Of a DNA stretch of 33,516 nt, positions 22,655 to 29,753 are shown in pieces; the first letter of the stretch is position 1; every line of letters begins with the position of its first letter. The stretch covers positions 1 to 33,516 of the forward strand of contig JANYKG010000100.1 in NCBI GenBank assembly GCA_025358205.1, in the 5' to 3' direction. Source of the DNA: Armatimonadota bacterium. GTDB taxonomy: Bacteria > Armatimonadota > UBA5829 > DTJY01. The notes under the pieces are model-generated. The model was not told where the DNA came from and searched no databases. It was given only the letters and a program-made list of their open reading frames with translations. Made by a program: the position numbers and the translations under genes.

Positions 22655-24425
22655 GACAAACAACACTGCGCTGAATCCCAAAGTCTGGCGGATACTGGAA
22701 ACAGACTCTCCGGCTGAGATCGAGTTTGCCCGTATCTTGCCGGTTTCGCCGATTGTGAGCCGGGTGCTGTGGAACCGAGGGATACGCGACGCAGGTGCGG
22801 CCAAGAGATTTCTGACCCCCGACCTGGATGATATGCATGATCCATTTCTTATGGATGGTATGGTGGCGGCGGTCGGTCGGACTCGCGAGGCCATTGAGCG
22901 CAAAGAGAAGATACTGATCCACGGGGATTATGACGTGGACGGCGTGACCAGCGCGGCGTTGTTGGTGCGCGTGTTCAAGATACTCGGCGCGGATATCACC
23001 TGGTACGTTCCTCACCGCGTGAATGACGGCTATGACATTGGACTGCAGGCTGTGGAACGGGCCAAAGAGGACGGAGTATCGCTTATCATCACCGCCGACT
23101 GCGGCACATCCGCTGTGGAGTCAGTGAAGCGCGCGAATGAACTCGGGATTGACGTGATAGTGACGGACCATCACGAGGTCGGGCCGGAGATGGCTCCTGC
23201 GCTTGTGGTGGTCAATCCGCACAAACCGGGTTGCGCATATCCGTTTAGGGACCTGGCCGGTGTGGGTGTAGCGTTCAAGTTCGCGGAGGCGCTTGTACAG
23301 GAGTGCGGGTATGACACTGCGGCGTACCGGCGGCGGTTCTGCGATCTGGCGGCGATAGGCACGGTGGGGGATGTCGTTCCACTGTTGGGTGAAAACCGCA
23401 CGCTGGTGAAATTCGGGATCGAGGAGTTGCAGCGCACCGGCAAGAAGGGCCTCAAAGCGCTTCTGGATGTAAGCGGATTGACGGGACGCCCCATTGTCAG
23501 CCATTCGCTCGCGTTTGCACTAGCGCCCAGGCTGAACGCGGCAGGGCGCATGGATGACCCGTCGCTGGCACTGGAGCTTTGCCTCACCTGTGATGATGCC
23601 GAAGCGGGCGCGCTGGCGAGAGTTCTTGACACGAAAAACCAGGAGCGTCAAGCCGCGCAGGAACTGATGTACAACGAGGCTGAGAAGCAGATCATCACTC
23701 GCGGGATAGAGTCGTCCAAGGTGTTCGTCCTGTCGTCCAAGGGCTGGCATCCGGGGATTGTGGGCATTGTCGCGGGGAAGATCACAGAGAAGCATTCCCG
23801 TCCGTCGGTGCTTATCTCCATGGACGAGGATGGTATTGTGGGCGTAGGGTCGGCCCGCAGTATTGACGCATTCGATCTATTCGCCGCGCTCATGCAGTGT
23901 CGCGATCTACTCGTCAGGTGCGGGGGCCATGCCAAAGCGGCTGGGCTATCCGTTGACGCCTGCAAGCTGGGCGAGTTTGAGAAGGCCATCAACGATATAG
24001 CGGACAAGAGCCTTACAGATGAGGATATGCTGCCAGGCGTGGATGTGGATACGGTGATCGAACTGGACGCTGTGGGGTATGATCTTGCCCACGAACTGCG
24101 GCTACTTGAACCGTTCGGCCACGCGAACAAGGAACCGGTGTTCATGAGCGAACATGCCATCATTCTGCAAAAAACCAGGATGGGTTCCACCGGCAGCCAC
24201 CTGAGACTGAAGCTGGGCAGGGCGTCCGGCGAGCCGTTGGAGTGTGTGGCATTCGGATGGGGCGACAAGGATGAGGCTTTGCGCGTTGGAAGTCTGATTG
24301 ATGTATGCTACAATGTTCAGATAAACCAGTATGGTGGGCGCGAGACCGTGCAGATGGTTCTGCGTGATGCTCGGCCCTCCAATGCGACGATCTCTGAGCC
24401 GTTCGTCGCACAAAACATCGCATAA
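22632..24425 (+). CDS. recJ: Single-stranded-DNA-specific 5'-3' exonuclease RecJ
   Basis: This 597-residue DHH-family exonuclease works in recombination and base-excision or mismatch repair. Manganese-site motifs are HGDYDVDG (D99, D101, D103), TADCGTS (D156) and VTDHHEVG (D179, H180, H181). The DHHA1 domain shows GWHPGIVGIVAGKI, SARSIDAFDL and RCGGHAKAAG. The C-terminal part (about 460-590) matches the RecJ OB-fold region. No Shine-Dalgarno sequence precedes the ATG, because the terminator stem and T-run fill that space. Read-through, coupling to the leader frame, or an unseen start are the alternatives. It precedes rel, as in Bacillus, but without apt between them. Confidence 0.95.
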   Translation: MDTIDKSKTNNTALNPKVWRILETDSPAEIEFARILPVSPIVSRVLWNRGIRDAGAAKRFLTPDLDDMHDPFLMDGMVAAVGRTREAIERKEKILIHGDYDVDGVTSAALLVRVFKILGADITWYVPHRVNDGYDIGLQAVERAKEDGVSLIITADCGTSAVESVKRANELGIDVIVTDHHEVGPEMAPALVVVNPHKPGCAYPFRDLAGVGVAFKFAEALVQECGYDTAAYRRRFCDLAAIGTVGDVVPLLGENRTLVKFGIEELQRTGKKGLKALLDVSGLTGRPIVSHSLAFALAPRLNAAGRMDDPSLALELCLTCDDAEAGALARVLDTKNQERQAAQELMYNEAEKQIITRGIESSKVFVLSSKGWHPGIVGIVAGKITEKHSRPSVLISMDEDGIVGVGSARSIDAFDLFAALMQCRDLLVRCGGHAKAAGLSVDACKLGEFEKAINDIADKSLTDEDMLPGVDVDTVIELDAVGYDLAHELRLLEPFGHANKEPVFMSEHAIILQKTRMGSTGSHLRLKLGRASGEPLECVAFGWGDKDEALRVGSLIDVCYNVQINQYGGRETVQMVLRDARPSNATISEPFVAQNIA

Positions 24426-24449
24426 GGTTCAGCGGTAGTAACATTCAAT

Positions 24450-26669
24450 ATGTCAGTGGAGATGCGTTCGGTGGCTATAGAACCTGTCATCGAGAAGATT
24501 GAGTCGTATAATCCCAAGGCGGATGTGGGCCTGATAAGGCGGGCATATGAGTTTGCCGAGCGGGTGCATGAGGGTCAGACACGCCTATCGGGCGAGCCGT
24601 ATATCAACCATCCACTAGCGGCTGCGGGGATACTGGCGGATCTGGAGATGGACACCTCCAGCATCGCGGCGGCGCTGCTCCATGACGTGGTGGAAGATAC
24701 GCGGGTAAAGCTGGAAGACCTGGCCAAGGAGTTCGGCAATGAGATCGCCCAGCTCGTGGACGGTGTCACCAAGCTGAAATTGACGGACTTCGAGCCGCGC
24801 GAGCCTGAGCCTGATCAAGACGGTCGCAAGAAACGTCACGCGGAGCACAGCCGAAGCGCGGAGAACCTTCGCAAAATTCTCCTCGCCATGGCCAGGGACT
24901 TCCGCGTGATGGTCATCAAACTGGCCGACCGACTCCACAACATGCGCACACTTTCCGCTCTTCCTCCCGAAAGACAGTTGAAGGTTGCCCGAGAGACCCT
25001 CCAGATCTACGCACCGTTAGCTCATCGCCTGGGTATCTGGCAGATCAAGTGGCAACTGGAAGATTTGGCTTTCAAGTACCTGTATCCCACTGAGTTCGAA
25101 GATATGGTGGCGAGGGTCTCGAAGACCAGAAGAGAACGAGAGAGCGAACTCAAGGAAGTCACGGCCATTATCAAGGAACGGTTTGCCAAAGATGGTATCA
25201 AGGCAGAGATTCAGGGCAGACCGAAACACCTCTACAGCATTTACCAGAAGATTCAGAAGCAGGAAGTGGACTTTGACGAAATCTACGACCTGATCGCCAT
25301 ACGCATAATTGTTGAAACGGTTGCGGACTGCTACCACGCGCTGGGTGTAGTACATGATCAGTGGATGCCGCTGACGGAACGCTTCTATGACTACATCGCC
25401 AAGCCGAAATCGAATATGTATCAGTCGCTTCATACCAAGGTGATCGGCCCGAACGGCCAGCCGCTGGAAGTGCAGATACGCACCAGGGACATGCACCGCA
25501 CTGCCGAGTCCGGCATCGCCGCGCACTGGCAGTACAAAGAGGGCGGCGCGATGGACAAGGTGTTCGAGGGCAAGCTGGACTGGTTGCGGCAACAGCTCTT
25601 CGACTGGCAGGCTGACTCCAAAGACGGCATCGAGTTTCTGCGGACGGTCAGCGACGATCTGTTTACGGATCAGGTGTTCGTTTTCACCCCTAGGGGCGAC
25701 GTTATTGACCTTCCTGCCGGTTCCACTCCCATTGACTTTGCCTACCGCATTCACAGCGACGTGGGCAACCACTGTGTAGGCGCGAAGGTAAACGGCCGCA
25801 TCGTGCCGCTTACCTACAAGTTCAAGAACGGCGATATAGTAGAGATCATCAGCCGCAGCAACGTTACGCCCAGCATGGACTGGCTGAACTTTGTGAAGAC
25901 CGCCACTGCCCGCAGCCGTATCAAGGCATACTTTCGGCGGCTCAGGTACGGCGAGAGCGTCCAGAAGGGCCGAGAAATTCTGGAGAAAGAAGTCGAGCGG
26001 CAGGGGTTGGATCGCAAGGAACTCCTGAAGCCGGAGAACATCCAGAAGGTGCTGGACCCAATGAACGCGCAGACGGAAGACGATCTGATGGCCGCGATAG
26101 GGTTCGGCCATACAGCCGCGTTGGGCGTGGTCCACAAGCTCCAGGCAATGCAGCCGCACACCGAGGGGCTATCCGTCTCCGGCAAAAGGCAGGGGGCTGA
26201 GGCGCAGTTGGGAATCGCGGCGGGCGGCGTGGACGACGTCGCCATAAGGCGTTCGCGGTGCTGCTCGCCGGTTCCTGGTGAGGATGTCATCGGCTACGTG
26301 ACGCGGGGCAGGGGACTAGCTCTTCACCGCAGGGATTGCCCGAATGTCAGGGTGTACTGCGAGAAGGAGCCGGACAGAATCGTTCAGGTGGAGTGGCAGG
26401 ACGCGACCGGCGAGAAGTTCCAGACCGGTGTACGAATCGAGGCTCTCGACCGTGTAGGTCTTCTCAATGATATCTCAGCGATCTTCAGCGAGATGAAGAC
26501 TAACATCGTATCCGCGAAGATCGGCTCACAGCCTAACAGGACAGCGTACTTCGACCTGGCCGTGGAGATCAGTGACGTGAGCCATCTGAATCTGCTGATC
26601 AAACGTCTGGCCAGCCTGAGTGATATTCTGGCAGTCCACCGCACGAGCCTCCCCGAGGAAGGTAAGTAG
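24450..26669 (+). CDS. rel: Bifunctional (p)ppGpp synthetase/hydrolase, Rel/SpoT type
   Basis: This 739-residue long RSH protein makes and degrades the alarmone (p)ppGpp. The hydrolase HD domain is intact (H54 in [13 protein letters not shown] at 78-84, LADRLHNM near 159). Between helices there is a charged insert at about 113-132. The synthetase domain contains [12 protein letters not shown] and YQSLHT, followed by EVQIRT. The selector motif reads RFYD (311-314), not the usual RFKD of bifunctional enzymes or EFDD of synthetase-only RelA. The TGS domain begins [14 protein letters not shown], the zinc-finger region has [15 protein letters not shown] and HRRDCPN, and an ACT domain ends the protein. 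Start codons at 24450 and 24462 are both possible and the ribosome-binding site is weak. Confidence 0.95.
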   Translation: MSVEMRSVAIEPVIEKIESYNPKADVGLIRRAYEFAERVHEGQTRLSGEPYINHPLAAAGILADLEMDTSSIAAALLHDVVEDTRVKLEDLAKEFGNEIAQLVDGVTKLKLTDFEPREPEPDQDGRKKRHAEHSRSAENLRKILLAMARDFRVMVIKLADRLHNMRTLSALPPERQLKVARETLQIYAPLAHRLGIWQIKWQLEDLAFKYLYPTEFEDMVARVSKTRRERESELKEVTAIIKERFAKDGIKAEIQGRPKHLYSIYQKIQKQEVDFDEIYDLIAIRIIVETVADCYHALGVVHDQWMPLTERFYDYIAKPKSNMYQSLHTKVIGPNGQPLEVQIRTRDMHRTAESGIAAHWQYKEGGAMDKVFEGKLDWLRQQLFDWQADSKDGIEFLRTVSDDLFTDQVFVFTPRGDVIDLPAGSTPIDFAYRIHSDVGNHCVGAKVNGRIVPLTYKFKNGDIVEIISRSNVTPSMDWLNFVKTATARSRIKAYFRRLRYGESVQKGREILEKEVERQGLDRKELLKPENIQKVLDPMNAQTEDDLMAAIGFGHTAALGVVHKLQAMQPHTEGLSVSGKRQGAEAQLGIAAGGVDDVAIRRSRCCSPVPGEDVIGYVTRGRGLALHRRDCPNVRVYCEKEPDRIVQVEWQDATGEKFQTGVRIEALDRVGLLNDISAIFSEMKTNIVSAKIGSQPNRTAYFDLAVEISDVSHLNLLIKRLASLSDILAVHRTSLPEEGK

Positions 26670-27118
26670 TGAAGGCAGTCATTCAACGAGTTACATCAGG
26701 CTCCGTGACCGTGGAAGGCGAGGGGACTCGCGCTATTGGCCCAGGGTTTGTGGTACTGTTGGGCATGAGATCGGGCGATACCGAGAAGCACACCGTGTGG
26801 CTTGCGGAGAAGATCGCGAATCTGAGGGTGTTCGAGGATTCTGAAGGCAAGATGAACCTATCGCTCCTGGATGTGGGCGGTGAAGCGCTTGTGATTTCGC
26901 AGTTTACCCTTTACGCGGACTCGCGCAAGGGTCGGCGCCCCAGCTTTGCTGATGCGGCTCCGCCCGAGATCGCCGACGCGCTTTATCGGCGTTTCGCTGA
27001 ACTGCTGCAGCACGCTGGAGTGAAGGTGCAAACCGGTTGGTTTGGCGCGAAGATGATGGTATCCATTGAAAACAATGGGCCTGTGACGCTGATTATTGAC
27101 ACGGACGGCTTGGTCTAG
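26669..27118 (+). CDS. dtd: D-aminoacyl-tRNA deacylase
   Basis: This 149-residue enzyme frees tRNA from wrongly attached D-amino acids (and glycine). The active-site motifs SQFTLYAD and [10 protein letters not shown] are present, and the length is standard. The GTG start shares one base with the rel stop (TAG/GTG), with AGGAAGG upstream, so rel and dtd are translationally coupled, a common pairing. The stop codon TAG is part of the CTAG that begins repeat copy D. Confidence 0.95.
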   Translation: MKAVIQRVTSGSVTVEGEGTRAIGPGFVVLLGMRSGDTEKHTVWLAEKIANLRVFEDSEGKMNLSLLDVGGEALVISQFTLYADSRKGRRPSFADAAPPEIADALYRRFAELLQHAGVKVQTGWFGAKMMVSIENNGPVTLIIDTDGLV

Positions 27119-27194
27119 CCCGCATTATTCATGAAAGACATGAATAATGCTCAGAAGGCTGCGGATTATGCGGGTCACGCATAATCCGCGCTAG
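27115..27194 (+). repeat. Two-hairpin repeat, copy D (best-preserved)
   Basis: The element runs from CTAG (27115-27118) to CTAG (27191-27194). Hairpin 1 is GCATTATTCATG / CATGAATAATGC (27122-27133 with 27139-27150), loop AAAGA. Hairpin 2 is GCGGATTATGCG / CGCATAATCCGC (27161-27172 with 27178-27189), loop GGTCA. Both stems are perfect 12-bp. It fills the gap between dtd and the TPR gene. Confidence 0.9.
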
Positions 27195-27209
27195 AACAGA
27201 GAATTAGAT

Positions 27210-28064
27210 ATGCTTCCCGGATATCCGGTTCCCAAATTTTTCCTCAATATGGATGCCGTGCCACTCACTGAGGATGAGCGGTATCGTCCTGAGCCGTCGA
27301 GCGCAGACGGCAAGAAGGAGTTGGCTGACGAGCATCTGACCAAAGGTCGGATTCACCAGTCCATCACCTGTTACAAGAAGGCCGCACGGCTTGAGAACAC
27401 CCCTGAACGCCGCACTGATCTGGGCGACGCTTATGCCTTCGCGGAATTGCCCGTCAATGCGCTGAAACAGTACAGGAAAGCGCTGAAGAACAACGCCAAG
27501 TCGCCGGTAGCGCACTTCGGTCTGGCGGAGTTGTATACGCGATACGGCAGATGGCACGCTGCCATCACGGAGTATGAGATCGCACTGCGCTTTGCTCCCG
27601 ACAACGCATTCTATCGCTCCAAACTGGCTATAGCATACGTGGTGAGTTCGCGGGTGCCTGATGCCATAGAGCAGTTGGAACAGGCCATCGAGCTGTGTCC
27701 CAGAGATGCCTTCTATCGGTTCGAGTTGGCGGAGGCGTATGCGGAAATGCTGCGGCATGAGGACGCGGTGGCTGAGATGGAGTATGCGGTATCGTTGTCG
27801 CGGGCTGACGACTACTACCATGCGCGGCTGGGCATGTTCTACGCGCGCGCCGGGCAGTTGAATCGCGCTGCCGTATCGTACATGCAGGCTTTCGATCTGA
27901 ACCCCGGGATGCTCGCGTATCTCTGCCTGGCTGCGGACATGTATCACTCACTCGGAGATGAGAAGAGAGCGGATTCAGCATACGAGGACTCGCGGGGCAT
28001 GGGCGCTTTTGACGCGGATTTCGTCCACCGTGCGCGGCAGTACATGCTCGGAGGTACCTGGTAG
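27210..28064 (+). CDS. Tetratricopeptide-repeat protein
   Basis: This 284-residue protein is made almost wholly of TPR units from about residue 35 on. Six to seven 34-residue repeats are visible, for example HQSITCYKKAARLEN, VNALKQYRKALKNN, HAAITEYEIALRFAPDN, PDAIEQLEQAIELCP, EDAVAEMEYAVSLS and NRAAVSYMQAFDLNP. There is no signal peptide or membrane helix, so it is probably a cytoplasmic scaffold or binding protein. The ribosome-binding site is modest (AGAGAA). Its stop overlaps the GTG of the next gene, so the pair is coupled. Confidence 0.85.
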   Translation: MLPGYPVPKFFLNMDAVPLTEDERYRPEPSSADGKKELADEHLTKGRIHQSITCYKKAARLENTPERRTDLGDAYAFAELPVNALKQYRKALKNNAKSPVAHFGLAELYTRYGRWHAAITEYEIALRFAPDNAFYRSKLAIAYVVSSRVPDAIEQLEQAIELCPRDAFYRFELAEAYAEMLRHEDAVAEMEYAVSLSRADDYYHARLGMFYARAGQLNRAAVSYMQAFDLNPGMLAYLCLAADMYHSLGDEKRADSAYEDSRGMGAFDADFVHRARQYMLGGTW

Positions 28065-28693
28065 TGCCGGAACTCGCGGTTCAAGCGATTGCAGTTAGCC
28101 CGTTTCAGACGAACTGCTATCTCGCGTCTGATGTCTCGACAGGTGATGCGGTGATAATAGATCCCGGCGACGAGGCTGAGGTTATCGTCAACGCCGTCAG
28201 GTCAGCAGGTCTCACAGTGCGAGCTATCATCAACACGCACGGCCATGCGGATCATATTGCGGCGAACGGCGCGATGAAGAACGAGTTCCGCTGCCCGATA
28301 ATGATTCATGAGCTTGAGGTCGAGTATCTCTCAGACCCGGACCTCAATCTAGCTTCGTTCATCGGTCATGTGGGGCCAATTTCACCTCCCGCCGACCGAC
28401 TTCTGGCCGACGGAGATGAGATCGTTGCGGGCAATCTACGCTTCACTGTTCTGCACACTCCAGGTCACACCCCCGGCGGCATCTGCCTTTCCATCGGCGA
28501 TGCGCTTTTTGCGGGCGACACGCTGTTCGCAGGGAGCATCGGTCGAAGCGACTTCCCCGGCGGCTCGCACCGTCAACTGCTGTCATCCATTCGAGAGAAA
28601 TTGCTTCTTTTACCGGACGAAACCATCGTCTATCCTGGCCACGGATGCGAGACCACCATCGGCGTAGAGCGCGCCACAAACCCCTGGCTGTAA
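28064..28693 (+). CDS. Metallo-beta-lactamase-fold hydrolase, glyoxalase II-like
   Basis: This 209-residue protein has a complete binuclear metal site: THGHADH (H59, H61, D63, H64), HTPGHTPGG (H135), AGDTLF (D152) and YPGHG (H193). It ends in ERATNPWL, typical of YcbL/GloB-like hydrolases that cleave hydroxyacyl-thioesters. The glyoxalase II C-terminal substrate domain is absent, so the substrate is open. The GTG start overlaps the TPR gene stop by one base. Such a gene often follows dtd in related neighbourhoods. No terminator is apparent after it. Confidence 0.88.
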   Translation: MPELAVQAIAVSPFQTNCYLASDVSTGDAVIIDPGDEAEVIVNAVRSAGLTVRAIINTHGHADHIAANGAMKNEFRCPIMIHELEVEYLSDPDLNLASFIGHVGPISPPADRLLADGDEIVAGNLRFTVLHTPGHTPGGICLSIGDALFAGDTLFAGSIGRSDFPGGSHRQLLSSIREKLLLLPDETIVYPGHGCETTIGVERATNPWL

Positions 28694-28748
28694 ACTCCTA
28701 CACAGAAAAACTACCAGCCCGCGAAAATACCTGTAACTTTTGTCGTTC

Positions 28749-28774
28749 GGAATTGTTTGTACATGTGTACGACA
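28749..28774 (+). promoter_or_regulatory. Possible ECF-type promoter with an inverted repeat
   Basis: GGAATT (28749-28754), 15 bases and CGAC (28770-28773) resemble an extracytoplasmic-function sigma promoter. The spacer contains the inverted repeat GTACA-TG-TGTAC (28759-28770), a possible operator. It lies about 30 bases before the anti-sigma-like gene. Confidence 0.3.
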
Positions 28775-28802
28775 GAATCCGACCGAGGGGGGACAGGCGA
28801 CG

Positions 28803-29657
28803 ATGGATTGCTCAAACGCAAGGCAGATGATTTCGGAGTATCTGGACGGTGAGATGAGCCGACAGGATAGCGAAGAAATGCGTGCGCACATTGCATGTTG
28901 TGAGGATTGCGCCGGTGCGTTGGCCGCACTTCGAGCCACCACTACACTGATAGCGGACACAGGCGAGATTGAGCCTCCCGCCTATCTGCTGGAGCAGATA
29001 CTAGCTGCGACAACGGAACGGCCTACATTGCGCGAGAGGTTGACCGGCGCGTTTGGCCGACTTACCCTGACGCCCGCGCCCGTGAGATGGGCAGCCGCAT
29101 CCGCCGCAGTCATCCTTGTTACGCTGGCTGCGCTCAACAATGTCTCAATGATTAAGACTCCGGTCAAGACTCCCGTGGCCGTGAATTCGCCATCCCCAAC
29201 TCAGCCGTTGCCTGTTGTTGCAGCACAGCCTATGCAAGAACCGGCCACCGCTGCTAACCCATCACAAACCGTGCGCGCGGCGGTCAGAAGGGTATATTCA
29301 CATCGCAGGAGCAGTGCGACAGTTGCGAAGGCCAACAACCACACTGCAAATACCCTCGGCAAACCCAAAATGCAGGCGGTTGCCGATGTACCCACGCCGA
29401 TAGAGGAGCAGTCGCCCACCAATGAAGATTCTTCTCCGACCACAGTTGCAACCACTCCTGTGCCGACGGAAGAGAAGGAGATCAAGGTGGCAGGAACTCC
29501 CTCAGAGCAAGCAGACACAGTCAAGCGGAATGAAGATGCCCTTGCCGATCTTCGGGCGAAGCTCGCGGCACGGAATAAGCATCGCAGATATCAGGTTCAG
29601 GCCGATCCCGTTCAGGTACAGAAGGTCACCATTGAGTTGGCCAGCATCAAGTTCTAG
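28803..29657 (+). CDS. Anti-sigma-factor-like membrane protein with N-terminal zinc finger
   Basis: This protein of about 284 residues begins with a zf-HC2/ZAS-like finger (C3, then H29-x3-C33-x2-C36), as in RsrA/RseA-type anti-sigma factors. One membrane helix (about 95-112) follows, then a long Pro/Thr/Ala-rich, probably disordered outer segment (about 118-250), ending in a charged helix (ALADLRAKLAARNKHRRY). The family binds an ECF sigma factor in the cytoplasm and releases it on an envelope signal. No sigma factor gene is adjacent. An ATG at 28803 behind GGGGGGACAGG is chosen over an upstream ATG at 28740 that lies within the promoter-like sequence. Its stop codon lies in the CTAG of repeat copy E. 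Confidence 0.72.
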   Translation: MDCSNARQMISEYLDGEMSRQDSEEMRAHIACCEDCAGALAALRATTTLIADTGEIEPPAYLLEQILAATTERPTLRERLTGAFGRLTLTPAPVRWAAASAAVILVTLAALNNVSMIKTPVKTPVAVNSPSPTQPLPVVAAQPMQEPATAANPSQTVRAAVRRVYSHRRSSATVAKANNHTANTLGKPKMQAVADVPTPIEEQSPTNEDSSPTTVATTPVPTEEKEIKVAGTPSEQADTVKRNEDALADLRAKLAARNKHRRYQVQADPVQVQKVTIELASIKF

Positions 29658-29700
29658 TCTGAATTATGCATGAAATGCGTAATTCGGGGCCTTCTTAGCA
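29654..29700 (-). repeat. Two-hairpin repeat, copy E (inverted and truncated)
   Basis: CTAG (29654-29657) is followed by the stem GAATTATGCA / TGCGTAATTC (29661-29670 with 29676-29685) and GGCCTTCTTAGCA. This matches the reverse complement of copy D through hairpin 2 and the linker, after which hairpin 1 is lost. Confidence 0.7.
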
Positions 29701-29753
29701 ATACAGTTTTTAATGAATAAGGTCGGAAGTTTTCAGCAGACAGGGTTTTGACA

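Noticed and set aside
25017-26159. 380-residue open frame on the minus strand inside rel
   Set aside because: It lies wholly opposite conserved synthetase and TGS domains, with no ribosome-binding site and no motif.
29748-29753. TTGACA directly before the barrel-protein ATG as a -35 box
   Set aside because: No -10 sequence stands 16-18 bases downstream, and the position would put the transcription start inside the coding region.
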